Notes: generated by a model not told the origin, from the sequence alone. A DNA stretch of 64,000 nucleotides from Kibdelosporangium aridum (GCF_900176515.1 NZ_FWXV01000012.1:186001-250000), one strand, 5' to 3'; positions 9,003-19,443 are shown, numbered from the stretch's first letter. A program made the numbers and translations.

Positions 9003-9956
9003 TCAGGCGAGCGCCTTCGTGATCTGCTCAGCGATGTGCACAACGGACTTCGGGCCGCCGAAGGTCCACGTGCCGGGCTGGAGCTTGTAGACCTTCTTGG
9101 ACACCACGAACGGAAGCCGTTGGTACACCGGGTTCTGCGCGAGTCCGGTGGTGAACACGTCCTCTTCGGACGCGCTGTAGAGCAGGATCGTGTTCGGGTC
9201 GGTGAGCGCGGTCAGTCCTTCGACGTCGGTCTGGCCGAGGCCCCACTGCGCGTCGACCTGGCCCGTCCACGCGTTGCGCAGGCCGATCTGCTCGGCGATG
9301 TCAGAGACCAGTGAGCCCTTGCCGAACGGGCGGATGCTGACCGTGCTGCCCTCCAGCCAGCCGTCGGCCATCAGGAACGGCGTACCGGCCTTCGCCGCAA
9401 GCGCCGTCTTGCTCGCGGCCAGCTTGGCGTCCATTTCGGACAGCAGCTTGTCCGCTTCGGCGCTCTTGCCGACGGTCTGGGCGATCAGCTTGAGGTCCTC
9501 GCGCAGCCGGGCGAAGTTGCGGCTCGCGTCGCTGGACTTCGTCACGACGACCGGCACGTACTTCTCCAGTTGCGGCACCAGCGTCGAGTCACGCTCCTCA
9601 GCGATGATGACGACATCCGGGTTCAGCGCCACGATCGCGTCGACGCTCGGCTCGTTGCGCTTGCCGATGTCCTTGACCGAAGCGTCAAGCGGCGCAGCGG
9701 TATCCCACGTCTTGTAGCCCGCGGTGTCGGCCACTCCGACCGGCATCACACCCAGCGACACGACCATCTCGGCCTCACCCCACTCCAGGGCGACGACCCG
9801 TTTCGCGGCGGACTTCAACTCGACGGTCTTGCCGCGCACGTCGGTGACCTTGACCGGTCCGCCGGCGTTCTCGGTGGGTTGAGTGGTTGGTGTCTCTGTG
9901 GTTCCGCAGGCGGACAACAGCATCGCGGTGGCCGCGATGAGGACAGGGATGCGCAT
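9003..9956 (-). CDS. iron-siderophore substrate-binding lipoprotein
   Basis: A 317-residue lipoprotein that would bind a ferric siderophore outside the membrane and pass it to the permease. The lipobox is LLSACG with Cys17. The rest fits the FecB/FepB class III fold, with the conserved elements VVALEWGEAEMVVSLGVMPVGVAD, NLDVVII-like (NPDVVIIAEERDS) and the C-terminal GPKSVVHIAEQITKAL. The ATG at 9956 is chosen because GGAG lies 9 bases upstream and the signal peptide begins there. A TTG at 9983 overlapping the ATPase stop is an alternative. Siderophore type is unknown. Confidence 0.92.
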   Translation of the reverse strand: MRIPVLIAATAMLLSACGTTETPTTQPTENAGGPVKVTDVRGKTVELKSAAKRVVALEWGEAEMVVSLGVMPVGVADTAGYKTWDTAAPLDASVKDIGKRNEPSVDAIVALNPDVVIIAEERDSTLVPQLEKYVPVVVTKSSDASRNFARLREDLKLIAQTVGKSAEADKLLSEMDAKLAASKTALAAKAGTPFLMADGWLEGSTVSIRPFGKGSLVSDIAEQIGLRNAWTGQVDAQWGLGQTDVEGLTALTDPNTILLYSASEEDVFTTGLAQNPVYQRLPFVVSKKVYKLQPGTWTFGGPKSVVHIAEQITKALA

Positions 9957-9979
9957 GGCTCGTTTCTCCGTGTATTGGT

Positions 9980-10797
<818 letters not shown>

Positions 10798-10798
<1 letters not shown>

Positions 10799-10816
10799 GA
10801 GGGCAGCCTAGCCTAA
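10798..10816 (-). promoter_or_regulatory. candidate IdeR/DmdR1 iron box
   Basis: On the minus strand the sequence is TTAGGCTAGGCTGCCCTCA, which matches about 15 of 19 positions of the actinobacterial iron-box consensus TTAGGTTAGSCTAACCTAA. Its last base is the A of the ATPase start codon, so bound repressor would block transcription start or early elongation. The function of the downstream genes (siderophore import) supports the call. Confidence 0.75.
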
Positions 10817-10957
10817 CTTCAATCGTCCGTTATGCGTGATCTACTGCACTCACCAGCGCTTTCACCTGACGTAACCGGTCAATTTCACTCCGCCTCGGCC
10901 GATCCGGCCGCTGGGTTAAGATCCGCTGGCTGTTGATTTGGGCGTCGAGAGGGAGCC

Positions 10958-12976
10958 ATGTGGCGGACGCTGGCCAGCGCGGTGGCCGCATTGCTCGTGC
11001 TGTTCCTCGGCAGCCTCGCGTTCAACGCGGCGTCAGGGCAGAGCCGGTGGCCGGGACCGCTCGACTTCGTGCGCACCAACCCGTGGGTGGTGCTGCTGCT
11101 CCTCATTCCCCTCGCGTTATTCGGGTTTTGGCAGTCACCAAGCCGTACCCGTAAGGCGAAGGACCTACCCGCGCCCGCGACGTACCGGCTCCCGCCGCGC
11201 AACTCCAACTTCACTGGCCGCGACGCCGTTCTGCGGGAGCTACGCCAGCGCCTCAACTCAGCGAACGACGTCACGACACAGGTCGTGCACGGGTTGGGCG
11301 GTGTCGGCAAGACGCAGCTCGCGGTCGAGTACGCCTACCGCTACCGGTCGAAGTACCGGTTCGTCGCCTTCGTCGACGCCGAGCAGCCCGAACTGGTGGC
11401 GCCTCAGTTCGCATCGCTCGCCAGGGAACTCGGGCTGACCGACGTCAGCACCGACCAGGTCTTCCCGAAGGTGTACGGCAAGCTGGTGGACCGCAGGCCC
11501 TGGCTGATCATCTTCGACAACGGGGAGAAACCGGGCACGCTCGCGCACGCGCTGCCGTCGGGCGATCTGGTGAGCCACGGCCACATCCTTGTCACGACCA
11601 GGGTGAGCGGCTGGTCGAGCCGGGCGGGCGTGATCGACCTGGACGTGTTCGGCAGGCAGGAGTCGGTCCAGCTGCTGCTGCGCCGGGTGCCCGGGATGAC
11701 CGAAGCGGTGGCTGAGCAGATCGCCGAACGACTGGGCGACCTGCCGCTGGCGTTGGAACAAGCGGCCGGATACATGGACTACAACCACACAGCGCCCGAG
11801 GCCTACCTCGCTCTGCTGACGTCCCGGTTGGAGGACATGATCGGGCAGGGCGAGCTGACCGACCGGCCAGCGGTGGTGGTCTCCACCCTGTGGCAACTCA
11901 GTGTGCGAAACCTGGAAGCCGACCAGCCCCAAGCGGTCCGGCTGCTTCAGCTGTGCGCCTTGCTGGCGCCAGAGCCGATTCCGCTGGACTTGTTCACTCC
12001 GGACACCCTTGCCGCCGTGGCCGACCCGCTGGTGTGGGACACGACCGTCGGCGCTCTGGCCGGCCTCGGTCTCGCGCGGCGTGGGGAAACGACCTTGTTG
12101 CTGCACCGGCTCGTCCAGGCCGCCATCCGGGCTTCGATGCCGGACGACGTACACGTGGACACTCGGACTCAGGTGTCGCGTGCACTGCTCGCGGCCGTCC
12201 CGCACGACATCCACGGGGACCCGAATGCGCGAGAGCGGTGGGAGGAGCTGCTTCCGCATGTGTTGGCGGTGACCAAGGACGATCCACCGGCCGAGTGCGC
12301 CGCGGAGGCGGCGGTGTTGTTGAGGCTGGCATCGGAGTACGTCCTGAGCATCGGGGATCGCTCGATGGCGCTGCCGTTGTGCGAACGTGCCCTCGCGATC
12401 GACGAGGCGCTCGAGGACCGGGACGCGGAGCTCGGCTTCGACCTGATCGCCCTGGCACAGATCCACCAGGACCTCGGCGCGCCGGAGAAGGCACGCCCGC
12501 TCGCGGAACGCGCCCTGCGCCTGCACGAGTCCGCCCTGCCGCCGGAAAGTCCAGCGATCGCAACGGACCTGGCCACGTTGGCGCGGATCATGCACCGGCT
12601 CGGTGACGATGAAGCGGCGCTGCCGCTGGCCGAACGGGCGCTCCAGATCGACGAGGCGGCGCACGGGCCGGACGACCCGTACGTGAGCTTCGACCTGATC
12701 GCGCTGGCGAACCTCCACCTCGGCCTCGACGACTACGCCACAGCCGTCCCGCTGATCTCGCGGGCGCTGCAGATCCGCGAGGCCAGCTACGCACCAGACC
12801 ACCTGTACATCGGGTACGCCCTGCTGCTCAAAGCCCGAGCCGTGCACGCGTTGAACGACCCGTCGGCCGCGGATCTCGCGCGCCGGGGTGCGCAGATCCT
12901 GCACGCCCAACTGGGCAAGGCGCACCCGAAAACCGTGGAAGCCTTCGAACTGGCCGACCGCCTGCGCGTCAGCTGA
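10958..12976 (+). CDS. membrane-anchored STAND (NB-ARC) ATPase with TPR repeats
   Basis: A 672-residue protein. Two hydrophobic segments (about residues 5-25 and 45-62) anchor the N-terminus. A STAND ATPase follows, with lead-in RNSNFTGRDAVLRELRQRL, P-loop GLGGVGKTQLAV at residue 111, Walker B WLIIFDNGEK, sensor HILVTTR and the LGDLPLALEQAAGYM helix. The C-terminal 240 residues are TPR repeats rich in LPLCERALAIDE-like units. STAND proteins act as nucleotide-gated signal or immune switches; no effector domain is visible. It converges with the TRYCO1-type gene (6-base gap), and STAND and TRYCO proteins occur together in predicted conflict systems. Confidence 0.88.
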   Translation: MWRTLASAVAALLVLFLGSLAFNAASGQSRWPGPLDFVRTNPWVVLLLLIPLALFGFWQSPSRTRKAKDLPAPATYRLPPRNSNFTGRDAVLRELRQRLNSANDVTTQVVHGLGGVGKTQLAVEYAYRYRSKYRFVAFVDAEQPELVAPQFASLARELGLTDVSTDQVFPKVYGKLVDRRPWLIIFDNGEKPGTLAHALPSGDLVSHGHILVTTRVSGWSSRAGVIDLDVFGRQESVQLLLRRVPGMTEAVAEQIAERLGDLPLALEQAAGYMDYNHTAPEAYLALLTSRLEDMIGQGELTDRPAVVVSTLWQLSVRNLEADQPQAVRLLQLCALLAPEPIPLDLFTPDTLAAVADPLVWDTTVGALAGLGLARRGETTLLLHRLVQAAIRASMPDDVHVDTRTQVSRALLAAVPHDIHGDPNARERWEELLPHVLAVTKDDPPAECAAEAAVLLRLASEYVLSIGDRSMALPLCERALAIDEALEDRDAELGFDLIALAQIHQDLGAPEKARPLAERALRLHESALPPESPAIATDLATLARIMHRLGDDEAALPLAERALQIDEAAHGPDDPYVSFDLIALANLHLGLDDYATAVPLISRALQIREASYAPDHLYIGYALLLKARAVHALNDPSAADLARRGAQILHAQLGKAHPKTVEAFELADRLRVS

Positions 12977-12982
12977 TCCCGG

Positions 12983-13342
12983 TCAGGCCTCGGGCGGCGG
13001 CTGCTCCTCGGCCGGTGCCGGGACCAGGCCGTCGCGTATCCACTTCAGCTTGATCTCGAACTGGCCCTGCATACCGGTCCGCGCGATCACCGCACCGGCT
13101 TGGGCGTCCAGTTTCAGGCCGAACTTGATCTCCAGTTCGTCCGGGCGGCGTGGCATCGCGAGGAACTCGGCCATCGCCGCCGACGCGGCGTCCCTGACCT
13201 GGTGCAACGCTCGCTCCAAGGTCGCGGACGCCTCCTTGAGCACCGATCCCGGCCTGGCGGCGCGCTGCATGCCCGGTTCCGGTTCCACCTCCACCAGCAC
13301 CGACCCGCCGACCTCGAGCGGAAACCGCACCAGCTCCGGCAT
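12983..13342 (-). CDS. TRYCO1/CU044_2847-type small protein
   Basis: A 119-residue protein starting at MPELVRFPLEVGGSVLVEVE, with GGGAGGAC about 6 bases upstream. An ATG overlapping the upstream stop at 13375 is possible but less likely. The opening beta-strands, the central helix (VLKEASATLERALHQVRDAASA) and the closing strands FGLKLDAQAGAVIARTG and FEIKLKW fit the trypsin-co-occurring domain 1 family as I remember it. Such domains accompany trypsin-like proteases in predicted signalling and conflict systems, and a trypsin-like gene is indeed the first gene of this same operon. Molecular function is not known. Confidence 0.75.
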   Translation of the reverse strand: MPELVRFPLEVGGSVLVEVEPEPGMQRAARPGSVLKEASATLERALHQVRDAASAAMAEFLAMPRRPDELEIKFGLKLDAQAGAVIARTGMQGQFEIKLKWIRDGLVPAPAEEQPPPEA

Positions 13343-13371
13343 CTGTCCTCCCTCTCCTCTGCTGCACGACC

Positions 13372-14655
13372 TCATCTACTGCACGACACAGCCAACCGGT
13401 CCTGCGTGGGCAGTCCGGATTGGACCTTGTCCAACCCTTCCAGAACGTCGTCCAACCGGCTGGGGTTCGCGACAAACGTCAGCACCCCTCGGGAGAACGC
13501 ATCCGCCAATTCCCCTGGCATGACATCCGAAGCGTCAAGGCACAGCGTGTTGTTCGACGTGAGTATCTGCGCAACCTGTTTGCTCACCGCACGGTTGTCG
13601 TAGAGCCCGCTGTCGCGCACGCGCTCGTTCACCGAGAACGCGGTGCTGCCGTCGAGCCCTGGCCAGATCTTTTGCGCTTCCTCGGACGCCAGGAACGCCA
13701 TCAGTTCCCTGCCCGCGTTGCTGTCCCGGAACATCCCCGCCAGGTTCACGCCGACGTGGAACGCGGGCGGTCCGTTCGCGACAGTCGCGGGGAACGGGAA
13801 GAAGTCGAACCGCTGCTGGCTCTCGGGCGGGTACCCACCGATGGCGAACGACGGCAGGTGTTCCAGCACGCACCCGGGCGGCGAGTCGAACATGGTCTTC
13901 TGTGCGTCGAGGAAATACGTGAGCAACGCCCCGCTCTGGCCGCCGCGCACCGCGCCGGGAAGCCCGATCAGCTCACCCCACCTCGACCACGCCTGCTTGA
14001 CCTCGGGCGACGTCCACGGCAGGGTACCGGCGACCCACTTCTGGTAGTTCGCCAGCCCGGCCTGGCGCAGCAGGATGTCCTCGATCCAGTCGGTGCCCGG
14101 CCAGCCGGAGGTCGAGTTCGCCTCAAGACCGAGGCACCACGGCGTGAGCCCGCGGCCGATCAGGTCGCTGGTCAGTGTCCGCAGCTCGTCCCACGTCCGC
14201 GGCTTGCGATCGGAAACCCTGGCGTTGAACCACACCACGCTCTTCAGATCCGCTTTCACCGGCACCGCGTACCGTTCGGCTTTGCCCAGGTTGAGCAACT
14301 GCCGCCACTGCTGTCCGTACTGTTGTTCGGACAGAGTGCCGCTGCGCAGCGGAATCAGGTCGTTCGACCGCGCGTAGCGGGCGAGTTCTCCGGCGCTGGG
14401 CAGCGCGGCCACGTCCGGTGCCTGTCCTTTTTGGACGTCGGCTTGCAGTACCTGGTTGACCGCCCTGGTGCCCTGATACCGCACCTCGATGCCGGTCCGT
14501 TCGGTGAACCTGCTGAGCACAGTGCGGAAAGCCCTTTCCTCACCGCCGGTCCACGGCCCGAGCACGGTGAGCGTGGGTGCGGCGAACGCCGCGCACCCCG
14601 TCACCGAACTGGCGCACAGCAGCAGGGTGGCGATCAATGCCTTGGCGCGGTTCAT
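13372..14655 (-). CDS. extracellular solute-binding lipoprotein (family 1, MalE-like)
   Basis: A 427-residue lipoprotein with lipobox VTGC (Cys21). The mature protein has the family 1 pattern: TLTVLGPWTGGEERAFRTVLSRFTERTGIEV, then QKGQAPDVAALPSAGELARYA. No permease or ATPase gene accompanies it. The ATG overlaps the stop of the upstream membrane-protein gene (TGATG), so the two are translationally coupled. In mycobacteria the equivalent operon slot is held by GlnH, a family 3 amino-acid-binding lipoprotein that signals through GlnX to PknG. I infer this protein is the extracytoplasmic ligand sensor of the operon rather than a transport component. The ligand may be a sugar or another organic solute. 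Confidence 0.85.
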   Translation of the reverse strand: MNRAKALIATLLLCASSVTGCAAFAAPTLTVLGPWTGGEERAFRTVLSRFTERTGIEVRYQGTRAVNQVLQADVQKGQAPDVAALPSAGELARYARSNDLIPLRSGTLSEQQYGQQWRQLLNLGKAERYAVPVKADLKSVVWFNARVSDRKPRTWDELRTLTSDLIGRGLTPWCLGLEANSTSGWPGTDWIEDILLRQAGLANYQKWVAGTLPWTSPEVKQAWSRWGELIGLPGAVRGGQSGALLTYFLDAQKTMFDSPPGCVLEHLPSFAIGGYPPESQQRFDFFPFPATVANGPPAFHVGVNLAGMFRDSNAGRELMAFLASEEAQKIWPGLDGSTAFSVNERVRDSGLYDNRAVSKQVAQILTSNNTLCLDASDVMPGELADAFSRGVLTFVANPSRLDDVLEGLDKVQSGLPTQDRLAVSCSR

Positions 14656-15782
14656 CAGGAATACCCGTACTCGTTGATCCGGCGGCGCAGACCGAGGAAC
14701 ACGAACAGCAGGACCGCGGTTCCCAGCACGGGAATCACGACGGGCAGCCAGCCGACGTCACCAGCCTGTCCGAACCCGGCAGTCACCCGGGTGGCGTCGG
14801 CGGGGGCGATCGGTTTCACTTCGGCCGCGATCGTTCTGTTCGCCAGCAAGGCCATCGTGTCACCGCATTGCCCGGCCCCTGCGCACTGTTTGCTCACCCA
14901 CTTCAGCGCATCAGCCTCACTGGGTTCGATCGGCTTGGGCTCACCCGGTGCGGGCGGCTGGGGAACAGGTACCAGTTTGTACAGTTCTTCGGCTGCTGCG
15001 CGGGTATCTCCTCCGGGTTGAGTCCATGGAGCACTGGCCATCATGAGCGCGATCAACAGTGCGGTCGCTCCCACCAGCCACGGGCTGAGTCGCCGCCGGA
15101 ACCGTAGCGCCAGAAACACTTGTGCGCGGATCAGGGCTGCCAGCAACAGAAGCGCGGGAACCACCCAGACCAGTGCGGTGACGGGATTCAGCCACCCCGT
15201 GGACAGCTGACGCTCCAGTTTGGCGCGCTGGCTGGCTTTGAGGTCGTCGAGGTGCTTCAGGATCCCCTCGCCGTCGTCGTGCAGCAACCGCGAGGCGTAC
15301 CACAGGTTCACCGCACCGGGCAGGAGGTTGTCCTCGCCACGCGAGTACGCGTCGGCGTCGCTCATCCATCCGCTGTACGCGGTGAGCAGCCCGACCAGGA
15401 ACTGCACGCCCACCACGCCGTTCTCGGCCGCGCGGGCCAGATCCTGGTTGGCAAGCGCGAGCGCGTTCTGGTACTCGCTACCCGGCCCCATCCATTTGGC
15501 CGCGCCCGCGTCGAAGCTGGCCACAGCGGCTCGGTCCGCCGTGACGAGTGCCGCCCGCGCCGAGGTGACGTCCAGCAGTCCCGGCGCGGTCCTGGTCCGC
15601 ACTTCGTCCACAGTGGAGCGAAGCAGGGCGGTCGACCACGTGGTGGCCACCAACACGATGAGTGTCAGGATCACCAATGTGATCCGCATGCCGTGCATGG
15701 CACGCCGAGTGCTGTCGTCGAACCCGACGGCGGTCCGCGTCGCCTGCCAAACCCGTTGGCCGAACCCGCGGATCCAGCTCAC
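14655..15782 (-). CDS. four-helix membrane protein, GlnX-like
   Basis: A 375-residue protein. It starts at a GTG overlapping the vWA stop (GTGA) with GGGAGG 8 bases upstream. Predicted membrane helices lie near residues 32-53, 180-200, 216-233 and 345-365. This leaves an external helical loop of about 125 residues between the first two helices and a second external loop near the C-terminus. The first loop is rich in long helices (DVTSARAALVTADRAAVASFDAG), like four-helix sensor domains. Mycobacterial GlnX has the same four-helix layout and lies beside GlnH and PknG. I infer that it relays ligand binding by the lipoprotein to the cytoplasmic kinase. Confidence 0.72.
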   Translation of the reverse strand: MSWIRGFGQRVWQATRTAVGFDDSTRRAMHGMRITLVILTLIVLVATTWSTALLRSTVDEVRTRTAPGLLDVTSARAALVTADRAAVASFDAGAAKWMGPGSEYQNALALANQDLARAAENGVVGVQFLVGLLTAYSGWMSDADAYSRGEDNLLPGAVNLWYASRLLHDDGEGILKHLDDLKASQRAKLERQLSTGWLNPVTALVWVVPALLLLAALIRAQVFLALRFRRRLSPWLVGATALLIALMMASAPWTQPGGDTRAAAEELYKLVPVPQPPAPGEPKPIEPSEADALKWVSKQCAGAGQCGDTMALLANRTIAAEVKPIAPADATRVTAGFGQAGDVGWLPVVIPVLGTAVLLFVFLGLRRRINEYGYS

Positions 15783-17182
15783 GAAGCACCTCCCGGAGCC
15801 GGACCGAGTGGGTGCCCATGGGCCATGCACACCTTGGAGCCGGGTGGGGACAAGGTCTCGCACTCCGGGCATTGGATTGGCTCGCCGTCCTGGTGGACTG
15901 GCTGCTCGCGCGGTGTGCCGGACAGCTCCGAATGAGAGGACAGGATCAGCGAGAACCCGTCCCGTCGGCGCCCCGAGTCCTTGGGCCGGACGACCCCGCG
16001 CGTCGCGTCTTCGATGTCCACCAGCCGCCGCAGCCGCCGCAGGACCTTCTCGTCACCCAGCTTCGTGGCGATCCGGGCGGCCTCACCCCATGCGCGGGCG
16101 GCGGCATCCAGGTCGCCCTCGCGGTAGTATGCCCAGCCCTCGCCGAGCTTTTCGCTGAGCTTGGCCTGCAGGGTGTGCCACTGGACCTTGTCGTCGATGC
16201 GGGTGGACAACGACACGTCGGTGGTGATATGCCCGAGTATCGGCAACGGGTCGGGCAGCGCGCCCACGTCGTCCTCGGTCACCAGTTCCACCCGGCCGAA
16301 CTGCAGGTCCTGCCCTTGGGGTCGGCCGGTGAGGTCGTCAAGCCGCAGGCAGATCAGGAATTCACGGGTCTCGGGTCCCCACGAGCCGGTCGACACCTCC
16401 ACGCCACCGCCTGCCGGATCATGGCCGGCCAGCTGCACCTGGGTGGGCACGACCTGCCGGACGAACTCGACCCGGGCGAACGGCGGGGTGACGATCCGCA
16501 GTCTCACCTCACGCACCGATTTGCCCATGGCCGACTGGATGATCCGGCCGAAGTCGGCGGCCAGCTCGTCGTCCTCGACCACCGCGTCCGCGGTGCCGTG
16601 CAGCACCGACGCGATCCGCCGCAGTTCCTCCGGGTCCCAGTCGTCGCCGATTCCCCTTGCGTCACAAGTGAAATGGCCCCGGCACTCGTCAACGACCCGG
16701 TGCAGCACCGCCGGTGACTCACCATGGTTGACCCCGTCGGTGAGCAGCAGCGCGTGCCGGATCGCGTTCGGATGCCGGGCCAGCAGCCGATCCGCCAGTG
16801 CCAGCCATGTGCTCATCGCGGTCTCGCCGCTGGCGGTCAGGTTCGCCGCGACAGCCTTGGCTCTGGCCCGCGTCTCGGGATTGGCCGCACACAGCTCTTC
16901 GGTCACCGGATAACGCATCGTCGCCTGCTCGGTACCCGCCACGATCGCGAACAACGTGCCGTCCCTGAGCAGGTCGATCGCCGCCGCCGCGGCGCGCCGG
17001 GCGTTGGCGATCTTCGTCGGCGGCCAGTCCATCGAGCTGGAGCAGTCCACCAGCAGCACCTCGGCCGCGGCCACAGGTTCGGCAGGCCCGCCTTCGGCCC
17101 GCACGACGAACACGGCGTGCGCATATTTGTCCGAAGTGGATAGATACTTGTTCTGGCTCAGCTCAACGGAGAACGAGGTCAC
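15779..17182 (-). CDS. von Willebrand factor A protein with C-terminal zinc ribbon
   Basis: A 467-residue cytoplasmic-type vWA protein. The metal-ion-dependent adhesion site is complete: DCSSS at residues 46-50, the threonine in SGETAMSTWL, and the aspartate in LLTDGVNHGES. A beta-sandwich-like region follows, then a helical segment, and a C-terminal CPEC...CMAHG zinc ribbon. The GTG at 17182 overlaps the kinase stop and has GGAG 6 bases upstream; two GTG codons just before it are alternatives. vWA domains hold protein partners through a bound divalent metal. A vWA gene is not part of the classical pknG operon, so its insertion between kinase and GlnX-like genes is notable. Confidence 0.85.
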   Translation of the reverse strand: MTSFSVELSQNKYLSTSDKYAHAVFVVRAEGGPAEPVAAAEVLLVDCSSSMDWPPTKIANARRAAAAAIDLLRDGTLFAIVAGTEQATMRYPVTEELCAANPETRARAKAVAANLTASGETAMSTWLALADRLLARHPNAIRHALLLTDGVNHGESPAVLHRVVDECRGHFTCDARGIGDDWDPEELRRIASVLHGTADAVVEDDELAADFGRIIQSAMGKSVREVRLRIVTPPFARVEFVRQVVPTQVQLAGHDPAGGGVEVSTGSWGPETREFLICLRLDDLTGRPQGQDLQFGRVELVTEDDVGALPDPLPILGHITTDVSLSTRIDDKVQWHTLQAKLSEKLGEGWAYYREGDLDAAARAWGEAARIATKLGDEKVLRRLRRLVDIEDATRGVVRPKDSGRRRDGFSLILSSHSELSGTPREQPVHQDGEPIQCPECETLSPPGSKVCMAHGHPLGPAPGGAS

Positions 17183-19443
17183 CACCAGCTCCACGGTCGG
17201 ATCGAGTTGGCCCGGTCGATCAGAGTGTCGTGCGCCTTCCGGTCGCGGGCGTGCTTGGCCAGCTCCTGGTAGGACCTTTCCAGCAGCTTGCGCAATCCGT
17301 CCTCGCTGACGTCCTCGGCGACGGCACCGTCCAGCTGCGGCGCGTCGGGCCTGGAGCGCCACACCCGCCGCAACGCGGCCTCGCGCAGCAGTGCCACCAT
17401 CCGCTGCCGAGCTTCGCCGTCCGGCTCGCCGCCGTCCAGGAACAACTTGGGCACCCGATCGGCGGCATTGTTGATGTCCTTGGCCTGCGGCTTCCGGTTG
17501 GCCAGATGAGCCAGCAGGATCCGGACCGCCGCGATCTTGGCCGCGTAGTAGTGCCGGGACACCCGGGGCAATCCGTCCAAAATGGATACCGCGCCCTCCC
17601 GGTCGCCTTGCCGCTGCGCGAGTCTGGCCAACCCGAACACGGCACTCGCCTGCCGGGGGTCCCGGCACCGCACGGCGTCGTAATACTTGCTCGCGTCTGC
17701 GGCGTAGCCGCGCTGTTCCAGGCAGAAGCCGATGGCCAGCTTGGGAATCTCCTCACCGGGCAGCGACCCGTAGCACTTGCGGAACCGGTCCTCAGCGAGC
17801 GCCACCTCACCCTTCGCCAGCCGCAGTAAGCCCTCGTGCCACGCGATCCGCCAGTCGTAAGCCACTCGCCCGCCGAGGTTCTCCTGTGCCAGCATGATGC
17901 GCTGCTCGGCATCGGCCAGCTCGCCCGGCTCCGGCTGCGCACTCGCCGCAGCCAGCTCCAGGTGCACCCTCGCCGCAGCCAGGTTGAGCTCGACCGAGTG
18001 AGTCAGGTGCCCGCCTTCTTCGACGTACTCGCGCAGACGTTTCCGTGGCTCAGCCAGCACTCTGGTGTTGGACAACAGGTCGGCCGCCGGGTCGTTCTCG
18101 TCGATCCAGGGAAGTGGCAGCCGGCTGGCGGCCGACGCCGGCTCGGGCAAACCATCGTCGATCGCGTCGGCCGGCACTCCGTCTTCGTTCTTCCTGGCCA
18201 GCTTCGCGGTCCACCGGTCCGAGCTGGGTACCGCGCCAAGACCAGCGTCCAGCAACTCGACCATGTCCTCGAAACGGGCGGACGGCACCGCCCGTGCATG
18301 GCCATCGCGTAGGGAAAGCAGCTCGCGGTGCACGCCGTCCAGCTGCTCGAGCATCTCCTTCGCCGAGACGAACCTCTTGTCGTACTTCTCGGTGGCCCTG
18401 GCGATCAGCAGCTCGAGGGACTCCAGTCCGACGGCCATCCGATCGGGCTCCGGTTCGCGGCTCTTGGCCCGTTCGAGCAACATCGCCAGCGTCATGCCCA
18501 CAGTCCGCACGTCGGATCGGACGGTCAGCCCTTTGGTCGCCAGCTCCTCGCTGTCCACGAACTTCTCCGTGACAACCCTCGCACTGTCGCGGTCGCCGAT
18601 CGCCCTGGTACCACCAAGGTCGATGATCTTGACGCTCGTACCGGCGTGCATCACGTTGTCCGGCTTCATGTCGCAGTAGAGCAACTTCTTCTCGTCGTGC
18701 ATGTACGCCAGGGCGGACAGGATCCCGTGGCCGTAGGCAGTGACGTGCTCCAGCCGTAGCTCGAAACCGCCGTGCAGCAGCTCCTGCAAGGTCTTCCCGG
18801 CGACGTACTCCATGACGATGTAGTGGTCGGCTTCGCCGGTGTCCGGGTCGGGATGCTCGGCGTAGCCGATGATCCGCACGATGTTCGGGTGGTTGAGCTG
18901 GGTCAGCGCGTCCCGCTCGACCACTGCCAGGTTCAGCCGCTGCGCGTGCGTGGGATTGATCATCCCCTTGAGCACGACGTATGTGTCCCGCAGCTCACGG
19001 TCCTTGGCCAGGTAGATCCAGCCCATGCCACCGGCGGCCAGGAATCCGCGCACCTCGTAGCGGTTGGCCACCACCTCGCCGCGCTTGAGCTTGAGAACGA
19101 AGGAGAACGGCGTCTCGCAAAAAGGACAGACGCCTCGCCGCATCGGCGGCTGGTGCTCGATCCGTCTGCCGACTTGTGCATTGCAGGCTGGGTTGGCGCA
19201 GAACTGCCGTTCCTCCTTGTAGACCGGATCCGCCTGCAGGCCGGCTTCCGGATCGTCCACTTCGACCGGAGGAAGCGAGTACAGCTCGTCCGCCGCGAAC
19301 GTGCCGCTGTACGAACTCGGGTCACTGCGCTTCGATTCGCCCGGGGTGGACTGCGTGCTCCCCGGTGGTGCGACCCGGCGACAGCCACAGACGTCACAGA
19401 ATCCCGTGACACTGACTGGCTTTCCGCAGCAGGTCAGCGTCAT
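17179..19443 (-). CDS. pknG: PknG-type serine/threonine protein kinase
   Basis: A 754-residue soluble kinase, nearly the length of mycobacterial PknG (750). The N-terminus carries a zinc-ribbon-like cluster (CCGKP, CDVCG) and then a rubredoxin-type pair (CANPAC near 82-87, CPFC at 106-109). The kinase domain has VLKG (Lys159), YCDMKPDN (Asp258) in place of HRD, and IIDLGG (Asp275) in place of DFG, matching the PknG variant loops. TPR-like helices fill the C-terminal half, and the protein ends IDRANSIRPWSWW, like the PknG tail. Known PknG senses amino-acid availability and phosphorylates GarA/OdhI to control glutamate metabolism. The ATG overlaps the protease stop (TGATG). Confidence 0.9.
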   Translation of the reverse strand: MTLTCCGKPVSVTGFCDVCGCRRVAPPGSTQSTPGESKRSDPSSYSGTFAADELYSLPPVEVDDPEAGLQADPVYKEERQFCANPACNAQVGRRIEHQPPMRRGVCPFCETPFSFVLKLKRGEVVANRYEVRGFLAAGGMGWIYLAKDRELRDTYVVLKGMINPTHAQRLNLAVVERDALTQLNHPNIVRIIGYAEHPDPDTGEADHYIVMEYVAGKTLQELLHGGFELRLEHVTAYGHGILSALAYMHDEKKLLYCDMKPDNVMHAGTSVKIIDLGGTRAIGDRDSARVVTEKFVDSEELATKGLTVRSDVRTVGMTLAMLLERAKSREPEPDRMAVGLESLELLIARATEKYDKRFVSAKEMLEQLDGVHRELLSLRDGHARAVPSARFEDMVELLDAGLGAVPSSDRWTAKLARKNEDGVPADAIDDGLPEPASAASRLPLPWIDENDPAADLLSNTRVLAEPRKRLREYVEEGGHLTHSVELNLAAARVHLELAAASAQPEPGELADAEQRIMLAQENLGGRVAYDWRIAWHEGLLRLAKGEVALAEDRFRKCYGSLPGEEIPKLAIGFCLEQRGYAADASKYYDAVRCRDPRQASAVFGLARLAQRQGDREGAVSILDGLPRVSRHYYAAKIAAVRILLAHLANRKPQAKDINNAADRVPKLFLDGGEPDGEARQRMVALLREAALRRVWRSRPDAPQLDGAVAEDVSEDGLRKLLERSYQELAKHARDRKAHDTLIDRANSIRPWSWW

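Noticed and set aside
11258..12925. Minus-strand open frame (555 codons) opposite the STAND-TPR gene
   Set aside because: Antisense shadow without domain features.
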